A stretch of 64,000 bases of DNA, taken from positions 3,193,390 through 3,257,389 of the forward strand of contig NC_054391.1 in NCBI RefSeq assembly GCF_001625195.1, in the 5' to 3' direction. Positions 45,321-54,192 of the stretch are shown here, piece after piece. The notes below the pieces were generated by a model. It was not told the DNA's origin. It did not search any database and saw only the letters and a program-made list of their open reading frames with translations. Position numbers and translations under genes: made by a program. The stretch is from Drechmeria coniospora. Taxonomy: Eukaryota; Ascomycota; Sordariomycetes; Hypocreales; Ophiocordycipitaceae. The number at the start of each line of letters is the position of its first letter. Positions within the stretch are counted from its first letter, which is position 1.

Positions 45321-45463
45321 ACGAGCTAGTTTGCCGAACAATAATGAGAGCCGATGTAGCCTATCATGATTCACACCACGATGCAGATGGCCGGGGGGTG
45401 CGGTGCTGCCGATCGAGAAGGGCGACGAGGGCGGTGTAGTAGTTCCAAGGCCGCACAAGGACA

Positions 45464-46243
45464 TCAGGGCTGGGGGCTAGCCACCGCTTCTCGCAAACTT
45501 GCCAGGCGATCTCGAAGCCAAGCTTCGTGCCATGTCTCCACCTTGCCGCCGAGTAGGACGCAAGTCTCGGGAGTGAGAAGGGCGATGCCGCGGGAGACGA
45601 CAGTACCGGCACGAAGAAGAATCTTCTCCCCCATGTTCGTCTTGCCGACGCCGATGCGAGCGATGCGGCGAAGCTCGACGGCGAAGATGCGCGTGCCCTT
45701 GTGATCCTGGAGGACGAGGCGGTGCGTCGCGTTGGGCGAGGCCGTGGCGGACGCAGCCGCGTTTGTCTGCGCTGCCCGCCGCGTGTGATTCTGGACATCA
45801 CCATTGGTGGCATCTTCATCGGCGCCGTTGCCATCTCCTTCGGCGCCGTCGGTGGTGGCGGCAAGGCGAACGACCTGGCGACCTCGGGTACCCTCGCCAC
45901 GCTCGAGGGCGTCGAGGGCCTCCACTTGCTGCCACCGGCTGAGGCTGAGGTTCTCGACGTCGACGACTTGGACATGGACGTCACGGACGAGGGTGACCTT
46001 GGCGGCGGCGGCGGCGGCGGCCCCGTCGATAGGCAGGGCCGCGAGCAGCGTGCGGTCGAGAAGCGTACTGCTGGCGGTCGAGGAGAGGTCGCACGCAAGC
46101 AGACGGGCCTTTGCAGTGGCAAGCAGAGATGGAAGAGGCGGAGGTGGTGCACGGGCGGCGATCAACGAGGTAAGAAAGGCGGTGGAAGGCGGAGGAAGGG
46201 CTTGGGCAATGAGCGAGGCGCGGAGCTGCGATGCGAGATCCAT
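45464..46243 (-). CDS. rmi1: RecQ-mediated genome instability protein 1 (Rmi1)
   Basis: Single exon, 259 residues from MDLASQLRASL. The frame is open for 55 more codons upstream but only from a TTG, and the chosen ATG sits in a GCCATGG context. The N-terminal helical part (MDLASQLRASLIAQALPPPS) is followed by a linker and an OB-fold block: KVTLVRDVHVQVVDVENLSL, SRWQQVEALDALERGEGTRG, then HRLVLQDHKGTRIFAVELRR and a C-terminal part with GEKILLRAGTVVSRGIALLT. This is the DUF1767/OB layout of Rmi1, which with Sgs1/BLM helicase and Top3 dissolves double Holliday junctions. A low-complexity Asp/Gly/Ala-rich loop interrupts the OB fold. Confidence 0.85.
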   Translation of the reverse strand: MDLASQLRASLIAQALPPPSTAFLTSLIAARAPPPPLPSLLATAKARLLACDLSSTASSTLLDRTLLAALPIDGAAAAAAAKVTLVRDVHVQVVDVENLSLSRWQQVEALDALERGEGTRGRQVVRLAATTDGAEGDGNGADEDATNGDVQNHTRRAAQTNAAASATASPNATHRLVLQDHKGTRIFAVELRRIARIGVGKTNMGEKILLRAGTVVSRGIALLTPETCVLLGGKVETWHEAWLRDRLASLREAVASPQP

Positions 46244-46865
46244 GGCGATGGAGCCGGTGCTGGTGCCACTTCCCGAGCGCTGGGGTGCCGTCTGCGTGCC
46301 TTGGGTGCCTTGGGTGTCTTGAGTGTCTTGAGTCGTCTTCTGATTCTTATTCAAGCAGACGCCTAGAGGCGTGCGTGCACGCTGCGAGCGAAGAGTTGTT
46401 GTGGCCAAGTGTGTGAAATGAATTTCAGTTCAGTCGGGACCGATATTTACAGTATAATAATTAAATAATACTTGTATAAAAAGGATTGACGTGCAAAGAT
46501 TAGCGCCCGAGGGTCGGCGCATGATGCTGTTCTGCCTTGTCTTGGTGTACCTTTAGTACGGAGTCCCCTGTACGGAGTCCCCTGTACTTACGGAGTCCCC
46601 TGTACGGAGTCCCCTGTGCGGAGTCCCCCGTACGCAGTGCAGTAGGTACTGGGTACAGTTGGTCGTAGGTACCTACCGTTATATGGCCAGTGATTGGTAG
46701 TGCACAGTGCAGCACTCGGTCTAGCAATCCTTAGGTACTGTGGCACATTCAAAGAGCTCTAGGCGTAGCTCGTCACTGCAACAAATCATCCATCGCCTCC
46801 TTCTCCTCCATCACCTCGCCCTCGTCTCCGCGACCCGTCCCTCATTCCACAACCTCGAGTCCGCC
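46244..46865. promoter_or_regulatory. Divergent RMI1/VPS51 promoter region
   Basis: These 622 bp separate two start codons on opposite strands. They include an AT-rich stretch near 46450-46490, the 14-bp tandem array at 46557-46630 and GTAC words to about 46740. Confidence 0.5.
46557..46630. repeat. Five copies of a 14-bp repeat in the RMI1/VPS51 promoter
   Basis: Unit TACGGAGTCCCCTG occurs at 46557-46570, 46571-46584, 46589-46602 and 46603-46616 without change, and once with two changes at 46617-46630. Four bases (TACT) separate copies 2 and 3. Each unit joins the common TACGGAG word to a CCCCT core. Confidence 0.9.
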
Positions 46866-47871
46866 ATGTCGACAATTGCTTCCCCCCGTGACCGCTCCGT
46901 CACACCTCTTCGTCGCTTGCCCTCGGCTGGCAACACGCCCACATCGTCCTCGCGACCCTCCCTCGACGGCGGTGCCCCTGCGGCATCGCCTGCCAGCACG
47001 GCCAACCCTGGCCAGGCGGCTGCCCCCAAGCGCTCCAACCGAGCCGCCCTCCGCGAGTATTACAACATCAGTGCTGCGGAATCCACAGAGGCCGCGGCCG
47101 CTTCGACGCAGATAGCACGGATCGAGGTGCCAGATTCCGAGGTGCCCGCGAGCGATCTCGATGTGGCCGACTTCGACGCCAGCGCGTACGTCGACAAAGT
47201 CATGGCCACCTGCGGCCTCGAGGACCTGCTGCGGCTGTACACCCAGGTTGTCGGCGAGGTGAGGGCGTTGGATGCGGAGAAAAAGGCGCTGGTGTACGAT
47301 AACTACAGTAAACTCATCGCCGCTACGGAGACGATCAGAAAGGTAGACGATGATTCCCACTCCACCACCTGGCTCCTCCCGAACATGGTGCTACGCTGCC
47401 GCTGCGAGCGGTGCACTACATGGACGAGGGCTGACGAGCTTTCCCAACCTCTAGATGCGCGCGAATATGGACCCTCTGAACCCCATGGCCTCGACGCTCG
47501 ACCCCGCCATCGCCCAGATCTACAGCGAAGCAGCTTCGATACGAGATTTGGCGCGCCAGACCGTCCCGCCCCCAGACTCTGACGCGGGCAAGCAGAGAGC
47601 CGACAGGGCACGGAGGCAAAGGACAGCAGAGCTCGCCAAGGAGGTTGTCGCCACCCTGCCGCGGTTGCGTGAGCTCGCCAAGCGAGGCAGCCTGGTCGAG
47701 GCAAGGAGGCAGTGGGAGCTCCCCAGGCGGCTGCTGGCGTCATGGAAAGAGAGGGGCGTGGGGGGTGACGACGTGGCGAACCTGATGGAGGAGGGCGACG
47801 CCATCGTGAGAGCGACCCGGGAGCCGACGAGGGAGCCCGCAACGGAGAGGACATCGACCAACAGCCGGTAG
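46866..47871 (+). CDS. vps51: GARP complex subunit Vps51
   Basis: Two exons, 46866-47342 and 47455-47871, with a 112-nt intron; 297 residues. The N-terminus is disordered and Ser/Pro-rich. Then comes the Vps51/Vps67 block: FDASAYVDKVMATCGLEDLL, LYTQVVGEVRALDAEKKALV, YDNYSKLIAATETIRK, then MRANMDPLNPMASTLDPAIA after the intron, and a helical C-terminus. Vps51 joins Vps52, Vps53 and Vps54 in the GARP tether that receives endosome-derived vesicles at the trans-Golgi. The size is typical of short fungal forms and much less than the animal protein. It converges with NIF3 across 143 bp. Confidence 0.88.
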
Positions 47872-48014
47872 GACGGATAGGAGACGGGATCGCTCGCTTA
47901 CTCACGCTTTGCCAGCACGGCTCTGCCGCTCCCCGCGGCTTCAGCCTTTCACGACAGATGATGCCGACGGTGCAGATGTGACTCCGTCATGTGTCTATTC
48001 GCTACCTATCACCG

Positions 48015-49366
48015 CTACGCCAGCTCCGTCACATCCAGAATCTTGAACGGATCCTGATCGTACTCGCTCAGCACAACCTCGGCCTCGGGTTCGACCATCC
48101 TGAGCTCGGCCTCGAGCGTCGGCCGCAGGACCTCGTTCAGGAAGCCCCTCTCCGAGTTGCTGTGGAAGACTTGGACGAGCGTCCGGCCCTGCTGGATGGC
48201 CCTCAGCGCCGAGTGGTGGCTCGTCTCGCCCGTGACGAGCAGGTCGACGTCGGCCCCCTTGAGTACGTCGTAGCCGCTGCCGGCGCAGACGGCAAAGCTG
48301 CGGACTGCCGTCGTCTGCACGTCGGCGCCAACGGGGCTGGCGACCATGACGTGCCGTAGGCCTCCAAGCTTCTCCGCGAGCCGCTTAATGATTTCGGTCA
48401 GCGGCACGGGTGCGTCAAAGTGGCCGACGGCGCCATAGCCTGCGGGGGGGTCGGAAGCGGCCGAGCAGGGAATGGCGACCGACCGGGCGCTCTGATGCGG
48501 TCCGGAAACGACATCGGCAAGCCAGGAGTTGAGGCCTTTGGGCGCCGCATCGACAGCCGTGTGAGGGCAATAGACGGCAATGCCGGCGGCGGCGAGGCGC
48601 AGGAGCGTTGCTTGCTGCGCGTCTTTGTGTGTGATGGACTTCAGGCCCGAGAAGATGAAGGGATCTGTGCCGCCATGTCAGTCAAGTCGCGTCAAGTCGC
48701 GAGGCCTTCCATTGAAGGAAGAAAGACTGCACGGGCTGGTCGGTCGTACGGTAGCTCACGATGACACTGACGCCCTGGCGGATGGCATCGACGGCTACCT
48801 GGTAGGTGAGATCGTTGGTCACCAGCACCTTGGGCTTCGTGCCCTCCGCTTCAGTGTTATCGACAAGAAGCCCAACGTTGTCCCATGAGCGATCAGCGAG
48901 CTCCTCGGGGTATCTATCGTTTCGCCCACACACGGTCAGCGACGGCGGGCCACAGCTAGACGGACTTGAGCCATGCTTGGGCAGCTCCCGGCGCACGGCC
49001 GAATGACGGGAACACTTGCAGCTGCTTCATAGCCTTCACGACGAGCTGCGTAAAGCCTGACGGCTTCGCCTGCCAAGCACCCCACGCGCCGGCCGCAGAC
49101 ATGCTGTAGGCGGAAGTCGAGTGTCGGGGGGGGATCGGAGACAGCGAGCGACGGGGTCGGCGTGCAATCGGCGACGATGTGAGCAGCAGCGGCGCCGAGA
49201 TGGTCGGATAGTGATGGTCTTGGCCAGCAGGCGATGCCGTGGATATGGCTGTGGCCGTAGCTGTAGAAGGAGCTGCAGCTGAAGCTATAGCTTTGGCACC
49301 TGCCAGGGAGGACTTGATTCCGTGTCGTGCGATCCAGAGATGATGAACGCGTCCAATGGATCTCAT
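48015..49366 (-). CDS. nif3: NIF3-like protein (NGG1-interacting factor 3 family)
   Basis: Three exons, 49020-49366, 48750-48913 and 48015-48664; 386 residues. Intron 1 (106 nt) has a GC donor (CAGCT|GCAAGT), required to join KAMKQL to YPEELADRSWDNVGLLV. Intron 2 (85 nt) joins VSY to HPFIFSGLKSITHKDAQQ. Other family blocks: GIAVYCPHTAVDAAPKGLN, VCAGSGYD, DLLVTGETSHHSALRA, and the ending FHSNSERGFLNEVLRP, with the His/Asp/Glu residues expected to hold two metals. The first 88 residues before MSAAGAW are Ser/Ala/Arg-rich and could be a mitochondrial presequence. An internal start at 49102 would give a cytosolic form. The biochemical role of the family is not settled. Confidence 0.88.
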
Positions 49367-49975
49367 AGCCACTCGAAACGTTGTTGGTATGGATGGTAGA
49401 ACGGGCAGGGGGATGCCGGTATTTATTTCATCCGGTCGAGTGTGCGCCTTGCCTGATACATCGTGCAGCAGTAGAAGCGGCTTTGTGAGGATGAAGCCCA
49501 GAGTGCATACATCACCTAATCGATAAACGGTTCCCTGCTGACGTAACGTCAAGGTCGTTGTGTGTTTTGCACCTACAGTAAAGTATTGATTCTTACTTGC
49601 ACGGAGTAACAGCACAGTACAGAGTATTGCAGTCAGTATTAAGTAGGAGGGAGGTACAGCAATAAATAACAGTGAAGAGCTAGCTCACGTCTGCTGCTCC
49701 AAGGTCTAGTGCAACAGTTGGAATTCAACTTTACCTCTATCCATCCGAACAAGCACATTCTTCATCTTCTTTTTTTTTCCCTTTTTCATCGTATCCAGCC
49801 AACTGTTGGGCTAGTTCAGGTGACGTCGAAAAATCAACGGTGCCAGCAAACCCCACAATCGACGCATCTAATCAATCATCGTGAAATCACATTCGAGACA
49901 TTGGCGACGGAAGGAAACCTTCAGCCCCTCCGCCCGCTCCATCACTTCATCACGGCAACAGCCCACCCCCCGACA
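49367..49975. promoter_or_regulatory. Divergent NIF3/BOL2 promoter region
   Basis: These 609 bp lie between two divergent starts. A pyrimidine run (about 49760-49788, mostly T) lies 190-215 bp before the BOL2 ATG, a common feature of fungal promoters. A few GTAC-like words occur at 49600-49660. Confidence 0.45.
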
Positions 49976-50392
49976 ATGGCCCAGATCACAGACGGCAGTC
50001 TACGTGCCATTATCACGGAGCGCCTGCAGGCAGCCCACGTTGAGGTGACCGACATGTCCGGTGTGTCCCCCTCCAGTTGCCAGCCAGGCTATGGCGAGTC
50101 CCAACCCCGGCTGGGGCCTCGATCAACGGTTTCGCTAACGCAGCACCGTACCGTTCCCGCAGGCGGCTGCGGTCAAGCATTCTCGGTCCTCATCGTCTCC
50201 CCGCAGTTTCAAGCTCTCTCCTCCCTCAAGCGCCACCGCCTCGTCAACGCGGCCCTCAAGGAGGAGATTGCCTCCATCCATGCCTGGACAGCTCGGTGCC
50301 AGACCCCCGACGAGTGGGAGCGAGACAAGGCCAAGGCCGGTCCCTCCATGGAGGGCACGGTGGGTGGGCAGGTCGATGGGACGCTGGAATAG
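49976..50392 (+). CDS. bol2: BolA-like iron-sulfur protein (Bol2/Fra2 type)
   Basis: Two exons, 49976-50060 and 50163-50392, with a 102-nt intron; 104 residues. The BolA fold is clear: LRAIITERLQAAHVEVTDMS, then GGCGQAFSVLIVSPQF, the helix SSLKRHRLVNAALKEEI, and HAWTARCQTPDEW near the end. The Cys in GGCG and the His in KRHRLVN are the usual partners for a [2Fe-2S] cluster shared with a monothiol glutaredoxin. Bol2/Fra2 works with Grx3/4 in the cytosol to signal iron status to the iron regulators. A roughly 25-residue tail follows the domain. Confidence 0.92.
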   Translation: MAQITDGSLRAIITERLQAAHVEVTDMSGVSPSSCQPGYGESQPRLGPRSTVSLTQHRTVPAGGCGQAFSVLIVSPQFQALSSLKRHRLVNAALKEEIASIHAWTARCQTPDEWERDKAKAGPSMEGTVGGQVDGTLE

Positions 50393-50630
50393 TGGTACGG
50401 CTGGACGCCGCGCCAGCCCCGTGCTCGTCGGCACACTGGCAGCTTCGATCGGACTTGATACCTTGGCATCGGACTGCTGCCGCACTTGTACGACAAGTCC
50501 CAAACGTCTTTAGGCAAGCGAGAGCATACGGCGCCATGTTGCTGTTGCTTGCATTTGGTCAAATTTGAGCTACCTGCCGGCGGCACCGCTCCACCCACCA
50601 TTCGCCGCCCAGAGACCAGAGACCAGCCGT

Positions 50631-53091
50631 CTACAGCAAACCCAACAAGTCGTCGCTATCTTTCTTCGGCGCGTGCGAACCTTGAGCATTCTGAAGTTGC
50701 ATCGCCGGAGGCAGTGGCGCGTTCGACTGCGCCGCACCAAAGTCCAACGTCTCAAACCCGCTCATCAAGTCGCCCATTCCACCACCGCCGGCGCTGGCGC
50801 TTCCCTCGGGCCCTGCCCCGTTACTGCCGCTGCCTAGGGCAGGAGGGGCGCCAAACATGCTCATCATGTCAGCCATGCCTCCGGACGGACTGGCCATCCG
50901 ATCGGGCGTTGCCGTCCTGCTCTGCTCCTCCTGGGACGCCGGTGCGGCGCCATCGAAGTCGATGTCGAGGAGGTTTTCGATGTTGTTTTGCGAGGCGCCG
51001 CCGCTCGCGCCTGTTGCCGTTGCCATCGACGCTGCGATGGGGTTCTCCTCGGCATCTTGCCGCTGCTCTTGGAGCGCCGCCCTTTGAATCTCGTCGGCGC
51101 CGAACCGACCCTTGCCAACAAAGGACTCGGGTGGTTTGTGGTACACCGAGGCGAGCGTCGACAACTCTGTCAGCAGCTGCTCCAGCAAGGCGGTAGGCAG
51201 CGTCGTCATGGTCGTGGAGATTGTCGGTTTTTGTGATAGAACGATAGACTATGCAAACGTTAGCAGCCGGTCGAGCCAAGCTTGGTCCGTTGTGCTCGTC
51301 ACCTTGGCGACGTCCAGATCTCCGGAGAGCAGACGCCAGTACACGTAGGCACGGTCTCGAATGTCGGGGTTGTCATTCTCGACCGTGGCAGCTTGTAGAA
51401 CTTTTTGAACGAGACCCTGCGTGTTGCCTGGCTTCTTCAGGAACAACTTGACGACGGCAGTCAAGATTTGCAGTTGCGTCTGCATGCGCTTGGTGAGTCA
51501 CGCGACCGCGGGCAGAGACTTTTGCGGAAGCATACCTGGGTGAACTCCTCCAAGAATGCCTCGACAAACCCTTCGAGGATGGCATCGGCATTGCCAATCT
51601 TCTCCGCGTACTCCCCAACGATCCAGATGAGAGACCCGCGGGCTTCCGGTTCGTCCAAGTCGTCAATGTGCTCACACAGCGTCGGAATCACTCCCTCGTA
51701 ACCAGGGTACTTTCGCAAGATGTCCTTGATGACAACGACAACTTCCTGGACGACGTAGTTCACTTTGGTTGACATGAGATCCTCGAGCGCTTGAACGCAT
51801 TTGGCGCTGGAGCTCTCGATCTTGATGGCGACTTGGCCGATGGCCTTGACTGCTCTCCGGACAAAATCCATGTCGACTTCCAACGCGTACTCCTTCAACT
51901 CGGCCAAAAGCTGCTCAAAGTTCTTCTCGTTTGCTATCCTGACCATGATTTCGAGCTTCTGCAGTTTCACGTACGGCGGATCGTTGTATTTGCAGAAGAA
52001 CACGCGCAGTTCTTTGTGGAGAATATCGGGCTTGGCCTGGAGAAGGAGGTCGATGTTTCGCAAGGCGACGTACTGCACTTCGGGCGCCGAGGCGACCAAG
52101 GTGACTGGTCAGGTACCTGTCAGCACGGGACGGCCAAGAACGCAAAAGCTCGAGAGTTGACGAACCTAGTGGCGGTGCCATTTTCTTGAGGTGGGATCGG
52201 GCCAGCTCTGGGCTGACAGATCTCATGTGGGTGAAGACGACCTTGATGGCGGCCAAGACAACGCTCGGGTTGACGTGTTGAAACTGCGGCACGACCCGTT
52301 CGCAAATATGCTCCGCCTCCTTGGCATCTGCGGACTGGTAGTCGGCGAGCGTGCTCAGGATGGTGATTCTTCCCCATTCCGTACATTCGTTCAAGGCCAG
52401 GAGAAGCTTCTTGAGCGTCGCCGGGGTGATGATCAAAGCTCGCGTCTCGGGCGCCGTGTCGGAGATTTCCGCCAGCGCTTGGACCGAGTTGGCGACAACC
52501 ATGGGATTTGGGTCTCCGATCAGTTCCTGCAGCGTTTCCAGGAACCCGTTTTCTATGCACATGGACGGGTTCAAATCGAACAGCTTGGCGACGCAGATGG
52601 CGGCCGTCTTGCGCACGTAGGGCGACTCGTCTCGTAGCGTCTTCCGCAACGGTTCCTCCATGTAGTCCACCATCTTGTCCACACGGATGCAGCCCATGGT
52701 GCGGATCGCCAGCGCTCGTATCAGTGGGTTGGGATCTTCGGAGTCTTGTACAAACGTGTTCACGGCGAGAATACAAAGGTCCGGGTGTGATTTGGCGTAG
52801 TTCCTATCCAGCGTCAACCTTGAGCCACGGGGAGAGCGAGGGCGCCGTCGCAGAAGCCTACATTAAATATAGATATACCAGCTTCTTCTGGTCCAAGTCG
52901 GCCGTGGCAATATTCTTCAGGACGTCGGGGAACAAGGCGGAGACATCCTTGCCGAGCGTCATGGCCATGATGGTCTTCTGGATCGACTCCTTCCGCTCGT
53001 AGGCATACTGAGAGACCAGGCCCGCCCGGAGCTCAAAGGTCTCGCCTTTTCGGGGCACGGCAAAGGCGCCTCGAATGCGATTGACAGCCAT
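50631..53091 (-). CDS. apl2: AP-1 complex subunit beta (beta-adaptin)
   Basis: Five exons, 52862-53091, 52166-52803, 51536-52104, 51303-51479 and 50631-51248; 743 residues with closed phases. Introns are 54-61 nt. The trunk is an adaptin HEAT solenoid: [117 protein letters not shown]. The C-terminal hinge is Gly/Ser/Ala-rich, with a clathrin-box-like [10 protein letters not shown] and a final DDLLGLL. No ear domain follows, as is usual for fungal AP-1 beta. AP-1 sorts cargo between trans-Golgi and endosomes with clathrin. AP-2 beta is the alternative but fits less well. The donor of intron 2 is the rare GTTCGT. Confidence 0.92.
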
Positions 53092-53887
53092 CTTCTTCGG
53101 ATTGGAGAAATCGGGGGGGAGGGGTGGTGACACGAGGAAGCGATCGACGGCGACGGCGGAGAGCGCCTCGGCAAGCGTGGGAGAGGCTCTGTGCACCCCG
53201 TGCGAGTTGTAGGTGTCGTCCTGGCCCAGGTTCTGCCTGATGACAGGAAAGAGGGAGTAATGCGTGCAGGCAGAGCAAGTTGGGAGACTGATGAAGATGG
53301 GCGTGGACGATCTCGCCAAGAGCTGGCAGCAGCAAGAGCACAGGGGCCTAGTGAGAAGGCGCCAATCGGGTTAGTGTCCAGCACTATCGTCGTTGCTCTT
53401 GAGCTAGTCAGGTGACCGACTAATGCCTAACCCAGTCATCTAGGTATCCACTAGGTGAGAAGCAGCACCGCTTCAATACTCAAATACGGAGTACATGTAC
53501 TCCGTACTTGATTAAGTATGTAAGTAAGTACTCCGTGCTAAGTACTGTAATGATACTTACAAGTACGGAGTACTCCGTACTCCGTTCAGTGCGGAATATT
53601 TACCGGAGGTGCATGTACCGCGGTACCTCACAATGCACTGTGCTGGGTACTGTACGTACTTATCCTACAAAGAAGCCTCCATGTCTCCTATTGAAGGATA
53701 ATTGTTTGCCAGTCGCAACTCATCTTTTACCTGCAACATGCGTGCAGTGTGATGGTCAGATACCATGGCAAGCCGTTTGCTGTTGCTACATAATCACACA
53801 GCGCATTAATTCGAGGCGAAATCATCGAATCTGACCGTGTTGCCATACTGTCTGCGGAGCATCCATCGACGAGCCTCCCCACACAAA
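53092..53887. promoter_or_regulatory. Divergent upstream region with a GTAC patch (about 53480-53660)
   Basis: About 800 bp between the AP-1 beta start and the small membrane protein gene. It contains CGGAGTACATGTACTCCGTAC-like palindromic words near 53487-53590. No coding feature was found. Confidence 0.45.
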
Positions 53888-54166
53888 ATGGTAAGTTCCC
53901 GCCAACGCTGCATTCGGATTCACCCCTAGCTAGCCAGCTAACGGACACGGTGAACAGGCCAACTTTCCCAATCTCCGCAGGCTTTTTATCGAGGCTAGAA
54001 CGGACGATGAAGAGAGGGAGGTCTCGAGAAAGGCAGTGTGTGGTTTCCATTGCCCTCCCAAGCCAACCCCGTTGCTGACATTGGCCAGTTCTATCATGCC
54101 GTGCTCTTCATGGGCTCGGTAGCCATCATCAGTTTGATTGCGCAGAAACTGAATGCGGCGAAATGA
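53888..54166 (+). CDS. Small single-pass membrane protein, 47 residues, with ATG-only first exon
   Basis: Model: exon 1 53888-53890 is only the ATG, then a 67-nt intron with a consensus donor GTAAGT, AGCTAACGG and acceptor ACAG; exon 2 53958-54020; a 68-nt intron (donor GTCTCG, weak; TTGCTGACATTGGCCAG at the 3' end); exon 3 54089-54166. The protein starts MANFPNLRRLFIEA, has an acidic patch (TDDEERE), and then one hydrophobic helix (AVLFMGSVAIISLIA) before QKLNAAK. This resembles tail-anchored or small mitochondrial/ER subunits, but no family is recognised. Its stop codon is only 26 bp from the ligase stop on the other strand. The strong intron signals are the main support. Confidence 0.5.
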
Positions 54167-54192
54167 CGCACGATACTCGATACCTAGAACTA

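Noticed and set aside
46244..46408. 55-residue N-terminal extension of Rmi1
   Set aside because: It would have to start at TTG. The first ATG is at 46243 in a good context, where the conserved part begins.
49800..49850. tRNA-like stretch in the NIF3/BOL2 promoter
   Set aside because: No B-box, no acceptor stem pairing and no anticodon arm could be built.
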